Shown: positions 1-7,848 of the stretch, piece by piece
How the letters are laid out: each line of letters opens with the position of its first letter
How positions within the stretch are numbered: the stretch's first letter is position 1
NCBI GenBank assembly: GCA_964498785.1
Contig: CAZCJL010000094.1
Location: forward strand, 1-27,653
DNA length: 27,653 nucleotides
Direction: 5' to 3'
Source of the DNA: Mariaggregatimicrobium sp964498785
GTDB lineage: Bacteria; Zhuqueibacterota; Zhuqueibacteria; Thermofontimicrobiales; Thiofontviventaceae
Notes under the pieces: model-generated
Database searches by the model: none
What the model was told of the DNA's origin: nothing
The model's input: only the letters and a program-made list of their open reading frames with translations
Position numbers and translations under genes: made by a program

Positions 1-30
1 TTGTCCCAAAATCTCCTGATTATTATAAAA

Positions 31-282
31 TTAGGGGATTCCTGCATTCGCAGGAATGACGCCAAAAAATGACTTTTGATACAGCCCCGGGCATGACATT
101 GAACCAAAAAATGACATTTTACAAAAAGTGTCTGGTAGCAAGTGGCAATTGTATTTTTTTGTAAATCCCCCGATCAAATTCTTTTTATGTTCATACACAC
201 GTCTAATAAAGTTGTTTGTAACTTTGATGTAAAGTACATTGTTATGCTTGTTTGCCATCATGTACACATAACAGGTCTTCAT
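31..282 (-). pseudogene. Truncated GIY-YIG endonuclease-family remnant
   Basis: The first 49 residues read on the minus strand (about 282 down to 136) resemble the start of small single-domain GIY-YIG proteins: a YVYMMANK strand, VLYIKVTN where the family normally has a Y-x-G-x-T/V-N pattern, then RRVYEHK and GFTKKYN. The second key glycine appears as Lys (YIKVTN). After YNCHLL the family similarity stops, and the frame runs through low-complexity sequence into the palindrome at 34-60, ending GVIPANAGIP. Intact family members have about 80-100 residues with the catalytic Glu and Asn in the second half, which is absent here. The remnant is therefore judged to be decayed. Its flanks carry two copies of the same palindrome, suggesting rearrangement or replacement by the repeat. 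Confidence 0.7.
34..60. repeat. Short palindromic repeat, copy 1
   Basis: The arms at 38-45 (attcctgc) and 50-57 (gcaggaat) are perfect inverted repeats around the loop attc, followed by gac. A near-identical copy lies at 361-383. Sequences of this form are common dispersed extragenic palindromes in bacteria; here it supplies the last codons of the open frame left from the neighbouring GIY-YIG remnant. Confidence 0.75.
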
Positions 283-359
283 AATTCCGCAATCAGAAAA
301 TGCTTTTCTTTGCCGGTATGATATAAATTTTTACCTCACTTATTCACATTGAAAAGAGA

Positions 360-383
360 GACTCCTGCATTCGCAGGAGTGAC
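360..383. repeat. Short palindromic repeat, copy 2
   Basis: The arms actcctgc (361-368) and gcaggagt (373-380) flank attc. This copy matches the repeat at 34-60 except for one compensated base pair (att/aat versus act/agt), so the stem is conserved rather than only the sequence. Confidence 0.75.
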
Positions 384-420
384 GTCTGAATAGTTACTAA
401 AATTTTTTTTCGTTCCAACA

Positions 421-456
421 AAAAAAGGATACCTGTTCTGTCAGATATCCTTTTTC
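421..456 (-). terminator. Rho-independent terminator of the SDR gene (possibly bidirectional)
   Basis: The arms aaaaaggata (422-431) and tatccttttt (446-455) pair perfectly, extended by an inner CTG/CAG. Read on the minus strand the hairpin ends in a run of T, 49 nt beyond the SDR stop codon. The A/T tracts on both sides would allow function in either direction. Confidence 0.75.
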
Positions 457-504
457 AAAGATTGGTTTAAATGCTTTGTTTCAGTCATATTCTAATTCAA
501 TGGA

Positions 505-1269
505 CTAATCCATCCACATACCGCCATTGACTTCGATTGTCTCGCCAAGGATATAGCTGGAAAATTCTGAAGCTAAAAACAATATAACATAAGCGATTTC
601 TTCCGGGGTCCCTTCTCTGCCAAGAGGAATGTCATTTTTGAAATTTTCCCGGACATTTTTGTTCGTAAATTTTACATGAAAGGGAGTATCAATTACTCCG
701 GGCGCCACGCCGTTCACAGTAATCCCGGTTTGTGCCAATTCTTTTGCCATGGCTTTTGTATAATGTAAAACCGCTGCTTTTGCGCTTCCGTAATGCCCGG
801 AACCTGGGCCGCCGCCACTTCTCGCGGCTACGGAAGAAATATTTATTATTCGACCAAAGCCCTGTTTTTTCATCAGTGGAATAACAGCTTGCGAACACAG
901 GAGAACGCTTTTATGATTAAGCGCCATGCATTTGTCCCATAAATCTTCAGTCATTTCCTCAATCGGCATTCTTTTAATTAATCCACCGGCGTTGTTCACC
1001 AAAATGTCTATTTTTTCTCCGAATGCTTTTTGGGTTTGCCCAATCATTTGTTTAACGTCCGATGATTTGGATACATCCGCCTGAACCACAATCGCTTTTC
1101 CTCCTTCAGCCTGGATGATCGAAACGACTTCTTCTGCTGCAGTTTTGCTTTGATTATAATTCACAACCACTTTCGCCCCGCTGCGACCGAACTCCAATGC
1201 TGCCGCCCGCCCAATTCCGGTGCTCGCTCCGGTAACAATCACGGTTTTGTTATCAAATCGAATGTTCAT
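505..1269 (-). CDS. Short-chain dehydrogenase/reductase (SDR, FabG-like)
   Basis: This is a 254-residue classical SDR, predicted to be a cytoplasmic NAD(P)-dependent oxidoreductase. The cofactor motif TGASTGIG is at residues 13-20, NNAG at 92-95, the catalytic Ser at 145/146 (INISS), and the Y-x3-K pair at Tyr160 and Lys164 (YGSAK). The C-terminal part has the usual PG motif and ends near a GGMW segment typical of FabG-type proteins. The substrate cannot be named: 3-oxoacyl-ACP reductase, glucose dehydrogenase and other alcohol dehydrogenases share this pattern, and no fatty-acid genes are nearby. The ATG at 1269 is preceded by GGGAG with good spacing. It is transcribed alone, with a terminator at 421-456. 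Confidence 0.92.
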   Translation of the reverse strand: MNIRFDNKTVIVTGASTGIGRAAALEFGRSGAKVVVNYNQSKTAAEEVVSIIQAEGGKAIVVQADVSKSSDVKQMIGQTQKAFGEKIDILVNNAGGLIKRMPIEEMTEDLWDKCMALNHKSVLLCSQAVIPLMKKQGFGRIINISSVAARSGGGPGSGHYGSAKAAVLHYTKAMAKELAQTGITVNGVAPGVIDTPFHVKFTNKNVRENFKNDIPLGREGTPEEIAYVILFLASEFSSYILGETIEVNGGMWMD

Positions 1270-1857
1270 TTTTTGTCTCCCTTTTATTTTATGCCAAATT
1301 AAATGTTATGATAACTCATATAAATTCTGAAACGTGTAAACAGGTTGCCCACTATCCGCATTATGCGAATATCTGGCAACAGGCAATCCAAATCGGCAAT
1401 CGCATCCAGATATCTTAAAAACTGACACGCCTCTGCACAATATCAGTTGAACCCATTCATTTATCTTTTCATATCTGATCATTAACGACCAGAACTGATC
1501 GTTTAGAAATATAAGCAATTCAAAAAAAATAAACAATACTCTTTCTAAAAAATTTGATGAAGATCACGCACAAAAATAATTTTTGGGCTTATATTATTAT
1601 TAGATTCATAATCAAATCATTCAAATTCAGCGAAACGTGACACGCCATTTCGTTTCAGTTGAATTTATAAATTGACCTCTCGCACTGCCTACTGGAATTT
1701 AATTCATATTATAGAAAGTTATCCATAGAAAACGTTCCTTAACAAAGAATCAGCCAATATATTAGCAATACTTAACTTCCTGTTTTTACTGATATCAAAA
1801 TTATCGCTAAAGTCGGAATAAATATTGCCGATCAAAAAATAAAAAGAGAGGTGAATC
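1270..1857. other. 588-bp intergenic region without a supported gene
   Basis: AT-rich sequence between divergently oriented genes. The open frames on the minus strand (1306-1536, 1719-1910) have no family resemblance and no ribosome binding site. One 8-bp inverted repeat, atatctgg (1369-1376) and ccagatat (1406-1413), is visible. It must hold the promoters of the SDR and pilin-like genes, but no convincing -35/-10 pair was found. Confidence 0.6.
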
Positions 1858-2268
1858 ATGAGAGAAAATTCAAATTTAAGGCTTTTAGATGTAATCATTT
1901 TCATCCTCATTATCGGAGTATTTGCAACATTTGCGATTCCTGCCTATAACGCTAATATGAAACGAGCAAAAGCGTATGAGGCTGAAATAACATTAGAAGT
2001 CATCCAGAAAATTATTCAGAATTACTATCAGGAGAATGGTCACTACCCAATAATTAATAACGTAACACAACTATCATCATTAATGAACCTTGATTTAAAT
2101 GATGAAGAACTAACCGGCCAATATTATTCGGCTTCCGATTATTTTTATGTAAGTAATTCAAATGGTCAAAAATTTAAAGTAAAAGCAATCGGCACAAAAT
2201 CTGACGTCAGGACGCTTAATCGAGAAATTGATGAATCCGGAAACATTTACAAGACGATCACTTTTTAG
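1858..2268 (+). CDS. Type IV pilin-like protein with degenerate processing site
   Basis: A 136-residue protein with a short charged leader followed by a hydrophobic helix (residues about 10-30) ending in the characteristic AIPAY motif, as in type IV pilins and type II secretion pseudopilins. The body has the usual QKIIQNYYQENGHYP pattern of small pilins. In place of the prepilin peptidase site G-F-T-L-I/V-E it reads N-L-R-L-L-D: the -1 Gly is missing and the +5 Glu is Asp11. It may still be processed atypically, or remain membrane-anchored. AGAGGTG lies just upstream of the ATG. No pilus assembly genes are in the window, so it is an orphan pilin-like protein. Confidence 0.72.
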   Translation: MRENSNLRLLDVIIFILIIGVFATFAIPAYNANMKRAKAYEAEITLEVIQKIIQNYYQENGHYPIINNVTQLSSLMNLDLNDEELTGQYYSASDYFYVSNSNGQKFKVKAIGTKSDVRTLNREIDESGNIYKTITF

Positions 2269-2431
2269 CGCTCATTCTGCAAACCTATCTATAAAAAACA
2301 CGACTAATTTCGCTATTGTGTATAAATGTATCCTGCATATTTCCATCCTCTGAAAAAGACATAAAAACCACTTGATTTTATCATAATTTTTCATAAATTT
2401 AACATATTGATATTACAAATGCATAAGGCGC

Positions 2432-3067
2432 ATGAAAACGATTACCGAAGAAAAGCGGATACAAGATTTACTCTTTCATGAGAATAGTTTTTGGTCTCGT
2501 GGCATTTCATGTATCGCCGGAGTGGACGAAGCGGGTCGAGGTCCCCTGGCAGGGCCTGTGGTTGCCGCCGCGGTAGTATTTCCGAAACATATTTTCATTC
2601 AAAGGATAAATGATTCCAAAAAATTAACAGCAAAGACACGTGAATCTCTTTATAAAATCATTCAGCGCACAGCAATCAGCATTGGAATTGGTATTGTAGA
2701 CGAAACTGAGATTGATAACATTAATATTTTGCAAGCCTCATATAAAGCCATGCAAATCGCTGTTTCGAAATTAACGAAACCGCCGGATTATATTTTAGTC
2801 GATGGCCGCGAAAATCCCCTTCTTTCCAACCCACAACTGGCAATTGTCGGAGGTGATGGTAAAAGTTTCAGTATTGCTGCGGCTTCCATCGTTGCAAAGG
2901 TGGAAAGGGATTTCATTATGACTGAATATGATAAAATTTATCCATGCTATGGATTTGCCCGACACAAGGGTTATCCGACACGCGAGCATGTTCGGGCGAT
3001 TCATCAAAATGGCTTAAGTCCAATTCATCGAAAAACCTTTAAAATAAGAGCGCTATATGAAAAATAA
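2432..3067 (+). CDS. rnhB: Ribonuclease HII
   Basis: A 211-residue protein of normal RNase HII length, which cleaves RNA in RNA-DNA hybrids and at single ribonucleotides misincorporated in DNA. The metal-binding start motif GVDEAGRGPLAGP gives Asp32-Glu33 and the GRG loop at 35-37; LVDG gives Asp124; SIAAASIVAKVERD gives Asp160; the HKGYPT segment gives the Tyr181 expected to recognise the ribose-DNA junction. The ATG at 2432 has only a weak AAGG upstream. The stop overlaps the start of the yraN-family gene by 11 bp, a common pairing that indicates translational coupling. Confidence 0.97.
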   Translation: MKTITEEKRIQDLLFHENSFWSRGISCIAGVDEAGRGPLAGPVVAAAVVFPKHIFIQRINDSKKLTAKTRESLYKIIQRTAISIGIGIVDETEIDNINILQASYKAMQIAVSKLTKPPDYILVDGRENPLLSNPQLAIVGGDGKSFSIAAASIVAKVERDFIMTEYDKIYPCYGFARHKGYPTREHVRAIHQNGLSPIHRKTFKIRALYEK

Positions 3068-3422
3068 TTCCACACAAGAAATCGGAAAATTAGGTGAATC
3101 TTTGGCTGTAGTACATTTAAAAAAAAATGATTATGAAATTATCGAGACTAATTTTCGAGCAGGTCACGGCGAAATAGACATTATTGCCCGGAAAGAAAAT
3201 ATTCTCTCTTTTATCGAAGTAAAGACAAAAAAATTTGGTGATTTCGGCGATCCGATTCACTGGGTAACAAGAAGTAAACAGCGTCAAATCGGACGGATTG
3301 CGCAGGCTTATCTTCTTAAAACAGGAATTGATGGCGTTGATTTTCGGTTTGATGTAATTACTGTAACATGGTATGATGGTACCTGGAAAATAAAACATAT
3401 TGAGAATGCTTTCTGGTTATAA
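3057..3422 (+). CDS. YraN/UPF0102 family nuclease-fold protein
   Basis: A 121-residue protein matching the UPF0102 family throughout: GKLGESLAVVHL at the N-terminus, then GHGEIDIIARK and SFIEVKTK, which form the restriction-endonuclease-like metal site (Glu39, Asp41, Glu54, Lys56). The fold is shared with archaeal Holliday junction resolvases, but the biochemical role in bacteria is not firmly established. It starts within the end of rnhB and is presumably translated by coupling. The neighbour is typical for the family. Confidence 0.93.
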   Translation: MKNNSTQEIGKLGESLAVVHLKKNDYEIIETNFRAGHGEIDIIARKENILSFIEVKTKKFGDFGDPIHWVTRSKQRQIGRIAQAYLLKTGIDGVDFRFDVITVTWYDGTWKIKHIENAFWL

Positions 3423-3521
3423 ACCGCTTCCTGCAAACTGTTATTCGATAGTGTCGCATTAAGCAAAATGAATAAATCAACATTGACTATCAAACAAAAC
3501 AAATCCATCAAATTAACGGAG

Positions 3522-3553
3522 ACTCCTCATTATAAAACAGGAGGTATTTTTTT
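3522..3553 (+). promoter_or_regulatory. Leader hairpin overlapping the aconitase ribosome binding site
   Basis: ctcct (3523-3527) can pair with aggag (3539-3543), which is the core of the AGGAGGT ribosome binding site, followed by a T-rich stretch up to the ATG at 3554. The stem is only 5 bp, so it may be weakly sequestering or incidental. Confidence 0.3.
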
Positions 3554-5479
3554 ATGGGAAAATCATTAGCATATAAAGTATTGGAAAAACACCTTGAAAG
3601 CGGCACCCTAAAATCCGGAAATCCGATCGCAATACGAATAGACCAGACACTCACTCAGGATGCGACCGGAACAATGGCATATTTGCAATTTGAAGCATTA
3701 GGTGTTCCGCAGGTTAAAACAGAATTATCCGTAAGTTATATTGATCATAATACATTACAAACAGGATTTGAAAATGCCGATGATCACCAATTTTTACAGT
3801 CAATAGCTAACAAATACGGTATTTATTTTTCACGTCCCGGAAATGGGATTTGTCATCAGGTTCATTTGGAAAGATTTGGGATTCCCGGCAAGACACTTCT
3901 CGGCTCGGACAGCCACACTCCAACCGGCGGCGGATTGGGAATGATTGCTATCGGCGCCGGTGGTTTGGATGTTGCCGTGGCAATGGGAGGCGGCCCGTTC
4001 CATTTAACAACTCCCTCTGTCACGTTAGTCAAACTGACAGGAGAACTTCCGGAATGGGTTTCGGCAAAAGATATCATCCTGGAAGTGCTTCGGTTGATGT
4101 CCGTAAAAGGAGGCGTTGGAAAAATAATCGAATATAACGGCGAAGGCGTTAAAAGCTTAACCGTACCACAACGAGCGACAATTACAAACATGGGGGCAGA
4201 ATTAGGCGCCACCACTTCGATTTTTCCGAGTGACGAACAAACATTGATCTTTCTCAAATCTCAAAACAGAGAAAAAGCATGGCAGCAATTAAGCGCAGAC
4301 CCGGACGCACAATACGATGAAGTTATTGAAATAAATTTGGATAAGTTAGAGCCGTTACTCGCATGTCCGCACAGTCCGGACAATGTGTGCACAGTCTCAT
4401 CGGTTGAAGGGACAAAAGTGGCGCAGGTGGCAATTGGTAGTTGTACGAACTCATCTTTTGCTGATTTGATGACAGTTGCCGGGATGCTGAAGAACAAAAA
4501 GGTACATCCGAATATCAGCTTGTGTATATCACCAGGATCGCGCCAGGTACTGGAAATGATTTCCCGCAACGGCGCACTGGCAGACATTGTGAACTCCGGA
4601 GCCAGAATTCTTGAAAACACATGCGGACCTTGCATCGGGATGGGGCAATCTCCACCAACAGACGGGATATCTGTTCGTTCATTTAATCGTAATTTTCTGG
4701 GAAGAAGCGGAACGAAAAGCGCTCAAATTTACCTGGCAAGTCCGGAGGTGTGCGCGGCGACCGCAATAAATGGCGTCATAACAGATCCCCGCTCCCTGAA
4801 CTCGCCCATCAAAATTGATTTTCCCAAAAAATTTCTGATTGATGACAGTATGATTATTCCCCCTTCTGATGAACCGGAAAAAGTGGAAATAATACGCGGG
4901 CCAAACATCAAACCGCTACCGATTAATAGTCCGCTTCCCAATACATTATCTGGTGAAGTTATTCTTAAAGTCGGCGATAATATTACCACAGACCACATCA
5001 TGCCGGCAGGGGCAAAAATATTACCCCTGCGTTCCAATGTCCCGGCTCTATCAGAACACGTATTTTCTGTTATTGATGATACATTTGCGAAACGGGCAAA
5101 AGACGCAAAAATTGGTTTTGTCATCGGAGGAAGTAATTACGGACAGGGGTCAAGTCGTGAACATGCCGCACTGGCGCCGATGTACCTGGGAATAAAATGG
5201 GTTTTAACTAAATCGTTTGCGAGAATTCATAAGGCAAACCTCATTAATTTCGGTATCTTACCTCTTGAATTTGAAAATGAAAACGATTATGAAAAATTTG
5301 CACAGGGAGATAAACTAACTTTAGAAAACGTTGTCAATTCTCTAAAAGAGGGCAACCAACTAACTATTAAAAACTTAACGAAAAAAATTTCCATTCCGGT
5401 AAAACATGATCTCACTGACAGACAAAAGGATATTTTATTAGCTGGTGGATTATTGAACTATACTCGTGAAAATCAATAG
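3554..5479 (+). CDS. acn: Aconitate hydratase, single-chain Aquifex-type
   Basis: A 641-residue aconitase that interconverts citrate and isocitrate through cis-aconitate. The three [4Fe-4S] ligands are Cys297 (IGSCTNS) and Cys357/Cys360 (NTCGPCIGMG). Substrate-site segments include LLGSDSHTPTGGG at about 116-128. The C-terminal swivelling domain carries GDNITTDHIMPAG and SNYGQGSSREHAA. The length (about 640) and the fusion of LeuC-like and LeuD-like parts match the shorter putative aconitases described from Aquifex rather than AcnA (about 890) or AcnB (about 860). Homoaconitase or isopropylmalate isomerase cannot be fully excluded, but those usually have separate subunits. An AGGAGGT ribosome binding site is present. 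The gene lies 131 bp after the yraN-family gene. Confidence 0.93.
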   Translation: MGKSLAYKVLEKHLESGTLKSGNPIAIRIDQTLTQDATGTMAYLQFEALGVPQVKTELSVSYIDHNTLQTGFENADDHQFLQSIANKYGIYFSRPGNGICHQVHLERFGIPGKTLLGSDSHTPTGGGLGMIAIGAGGLDVAVAMGGGPFHLTTPSVTLVKLTGELPEWVSAKDIILEVLRLMSVKGGVGKIIEYNGEGVKSLTVPQRATITNMGAELGATTSIFPSDEQTLIFLKSQNREKAWQQLSADPDAQYDEVIEINLDKLEPLLACPHSPDNVCTVSSVEGTKVAQVAIGSCTNSSFADLMTVAGMLKNKKVHPNISLCISPGSRQVLEMISRNGALADIVNSGARILENTCGPCIGMGQSPPTDGISVRSFNRNFLGRSGTKSAQIYLASPEVCAATAINGVITDPRSLNSPIKIDFPKKFLIDDSMIIPPSDEPEKVEIIRGPNIKPLPINSPLPNTLSGEVILKVGDNITTDHIMPAGAKILPLRSNVPALSEHVFSVIDDTFAKRAKDAKIGFVIGGSNYGQGSSREHAALAPMYLGIKWVLTKSFARIHKANLINFGILPLEFENENDYEKFAQGDKLTLENVVNSLKEGNQLTIKNLTKKISIPVKHDLTDRQKDILLAGGLLNYTRENQ

Positions 5480-5495
5480 TAATCAGATAATTTTC

Positions 5496-5524
5496 TTGAC
5501 ATCCTTGCAATTAATTGGTATATT
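5496..5524 (+). promoter_or_regulatory. Sigma-70-like promoter of the ferredoxin gene
   Basis: TTGACA (5496-5501), a 17-nt spacer, then TATATT (5519-5524). The start site would fall near 5531, leaving a leader of about 40 nt to the ATG at 5570. It is the closest match to consensus seen in the window. Confidence 0.75.
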
Positions 5525-5569
5525 AAATTTCTATAACATTTATACCACTAATCATTCAAGGAGGTCATT

Positions 5570-5773
5570 ATGGCGTGTGAAATCACGGATAAGTGTATCG
5601 GGTGTGGCGATTGTGAAGCTGAATGTCCTGTTGGCGCGATTAGCCAATCTGGTTTTAGTTATGAAATTAGCGCCAGTAATTGTAACGACTGCGACGGATA
5701 TTATTCCAGTCCTCATTGCATGGATGTTTGCGATGTGGAAGGTGCGATCATCTACCACGATACAGAAGTCTGA
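5570..5773 (+). CDS. 2[4Fe-4S] ferredoxin (Allochromatium/YfhL type)
   Basis: A 67-residue electron carrier. The first cluster motif is C-x2-C-x2-C-x3-C-P (CIGCGDCEAECP). The second is C-x2-C-x8-C-x3-C (CNDC ... HCMDVC), whose 8-residue insertion is the hallmark of the low-potential Alvin/YfhL-like ferredoxins. An ideal AAGGAGG ribosome binding site precedes the ATG. The gene has its own promoter and terminator, so it is monocistronic and probably strongly expressed. The partner enzyme is not evident from the neighbours. Confidence 0.95.
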   Translation: MACEITDKCIGCGDCEAECPVGAISQSGFSYEISASNCNDCDGYYSSPHCMDVCDVEGAIIYHDTEV

Positions 5774-5810
5774 GTTGAAAATTTGAAATTGTATCTACCA
5801 AATTAGCGGC

Positions 5811-5894
5811 AGGGCTCGTTGAAAGCGAATACCCGAATTATTCATATACAAACGATGCCTCAATGGAATAACAACCAAACGAGCCCTTTAGCAT
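5811..5894 (+). terminator. Long-loop terminator or structured 3' element after ferredoxin
   Basis: agggctcgtt (5811-5820) pairs perfectly over 10 bp with aacgagccct (5878-5887), followed by ttagcattttt. The 57-nt interior contains a second possible 6-bp helix, ttattc (5838-5843) with gaataa (5866-5871). The loop is unusually long for a simple terminator. Confidence 0.6.
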
Positions 5895-5984
5895 TTTTAA
5901 CTGTAAACAATACAAAACAATCTTAATTGATTGACTGCACCACTATAATGAAACCTTATCGTCTAACTTAAAGTAGTAATTGTG

Positions 5985-7832
5985 ATGAATAAATTTATAG
6001 CCACAACAATCTCATTCGTTTTAGCAGCACGTATCGCCATCGCGTCTGTACCAACATTACCTGTCTCTGAAATAAAACCAGGAATGCGGGGCGTGTGCAA
6101 AACAGTATTCAGCGGTGTTGAAATTGAAGATTTTAACATCGAGGTGGTAGACATCTTAACCAACTATGCGCCGCAATTGGATGCCATTATTGTAAAACTA
6201 TACGGCGAAAAAGTAGAGAAAACCGGCGTTGTGAGCGGAATGAGCGGTAGCCCGGTTTATATTGACGGAAAATTGATCGGAGCTCTGGCATTCTCGTTTG
6301 GTACATTTATGAAAGAACCGCTTGCCGGAATAACTCCGATTGAATACATGCTCCAAATCGAAAATTTCGAACAAAAGCGAACGCTTGAATTATCTTCAAT
6401 GCATTCTACACATTTGGTTTCGTTCGATGATTTATTATTAGCAAAAGATTTTAATGATTCCGACCTTATCTCTAAATTTACATCAAAGCTGCCATCCATC
6501 CGAAATAATTTTGAACAACTCAAGCCAATTTCAATACCGCTCACATTTTCGGGTTTCCATCCACGCGTTATTGCGAAAATGGCACCAACTATCGAGAACC
6601 TCGGTTTCACAGTTATTCAGGGCGGAAATTCAGGGAATCTCTCACAAAATGATCAGACGCTGAAACCCGGCGCTGCTGTTTCCGGCGTCATTCTTTCCGG
6701 TGATATGTCAATTAGCGGAACCGGTACTGTTACTTATCGCGATGGGGACAAGATATTGGCCTTTGGACATCCCTTTTTTAATTCCGGCCCAATTAAAATG
6801 CCCATGGCGAATGCAAAAATTCTGACAATTCTTTCCAGCTATTTGCATTCCTCTAAATTAGCCCTGACAGGAAATATCGTTGGTAGCATCCACCAGGACC
6901 GATTTCCGGGTCTACTGGGAATTATCGGTGAAGAAGCGCCGATGTTTCCGGTTCAAATCAATTATTCGTCCCCGCTAAGTGAGACGAAAACATATCACTA
7001 TCAAATCGCTGAAGACAAGTCTTTACAACAGTTAATGCCAATATTGTTTTACGTTTCACTGTTAAGCACAATCGAAACAGCTCGTTTTGCAAATGGTGAT
7101 TATTCAATTAATTTAACAGGCAGTATTGACCTGAAGGACTTACCAGATGTTCAATTAGATAATTTTTACGCTACAGCAAATTTTTCTTCCAATTCCGGCG
7201 GTGGATCAGATATTATGGCTTCTGCTTATGATGTGACCGTTGCGCTGATTTCTTTAATCAATAACAGGTTTGAATACCCGGATATTGAAAAAATCGAATT
7301 AAATTTTCAGGCCACGCCAGGGAGCAAACGACTCGTGATAGATAATCTTTGGTTCGATAAAAACGAAGTAGAGCCAGGCGATAAATTAAATCTCAGAATT
7401 GAATTAAAAGAATATCAGGGAAAATCTGTTTTTGTAAATAAAACCATTGCAATCCCGGCAAATCTATCTGTTCCTTTTTTAGTGATAACAGTCGGCAGCT
7501 CAGATTATATCAATATGTGGGAACAACGAGTTGCTACCGGAAAATATACACCGCAAAATATGAACGAATTAATCACCATTTTAAATAATCAGAAAAAAAA
7601 TGACAACTTATACATTCAATTAAATAGTCCTGAACGGGGTTCATTCATTAATGGTCAAGAATTATCGAATTTACCGCCCACAATATTGAATATTTTAAAT
7701 GAGAAAAAGACACAAGATTCGTTTAAAATATTAGATAAAACAACACTTGAAGAATATAAATATCCGATGAACTATCGAATTTTTGGCGGTAAAACAATAC
7801 GAATTCGTGTTCGAGACAATAAACGCTTTTAA
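5985..7832 (+). CDS. Exported SpoIVB-like (S55 family) serine peptidase domain protein
   Basis: About 615 residues with an N-terminal signal peptide ending near AIAS. The first 130 residues follow a widespread uncharacterised pattern: PGMRGVCKTVF, then VSGMSGSPVYIDGKLIGA with the putative nucleophile Ser (residue 90 if counted from the GTG at 5982), then AGITPIEYML. A second segment, TGTVTYRDGDKILAFGHPFF, supplies the candidate catalytic His (263). In SpoIVB the GH segment precedes GMSGSP; here the order is reversed. The remaining half (about 380-616) is beta-rich with no recognised domain. ATG 5985 is preferred to the adjacent GTG 5982; the ribosome binding site is weak. The next gene starts 16 bp later, so they form an operon. 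Protease activity is inferred, not shown. Confidence 0.75.
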   Translation: MNKFIATTISFVLAARIAIASVPTLPVSEIKPGMRGVCKTVFSGVEIEDFNIEVVDILTNYAPQLDAIIVKLYGEKVEKTGVVSGMSGSPVYIDGKLIGALAFSFGTFMKEPLAGITPIEYMLQIENFEQKRTLELSSMHSTHLVSFDDLLLAKDFNDSDLISKFTSKLPSIRNNFEQLKPISIPLTFSGFHPRVIAKMAPTIENLGFTVIQGGNSGNLSQNDQTLKPGAAVSGVILSGDMSISGTGTVTYRDGDKILAFGHPFFNSGPIKMPMANAKILTILSSYLHSSKLALTGNIVGSIHQDRFPGLLGIIGEEAPMFPVQINYSSPLSETKTYHYQIAEDKSLQQLMPILFYVSLLSTIETARFANGDYSINLTGSIDLKDLPDVQLDNFYATANFSSNSGGGSDIMASAYDVTVALISLINNRFEYPDIEKIELNFQATPGSKRLVIDNLWFDKNEVEPGDKLNLRIELKEYQGKSVFVNKTIAIPANLSVPFLVITVGSSDYINMWEQRVATGKYTPQNMNELITILNNQKKNDNLYIQLNSPERGSFINGQELSNLPPTILNILNEKKTQDSFKILDKTTLEEYKYPMNYRIFGGKTIRIRVRDNKRF

Positions 7833-7848
7833 ATAGATGGAGAGTTGA

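Noticed and set aside
1306..1536. Minus-strand open frame of 76 codons
   Set aside because: No family resemblance, no ribosome binding site, and a composition typical of translated AT-rich intergenic DNA.
1719..1910. Minus-strand open frame of 63 codons overlapping the pilin start
   Set aside because: Overlaps the convincing pilin-like gene on the other strand and lacks a ribosome binding site.
5466..5786. Plus-strand open frame of 106 codons overlapping the ferredoxin
   Set aside because: It reads the ferredoxin in the wrong frame and covers its promoter; the ferredoxin has full cluster motifs.
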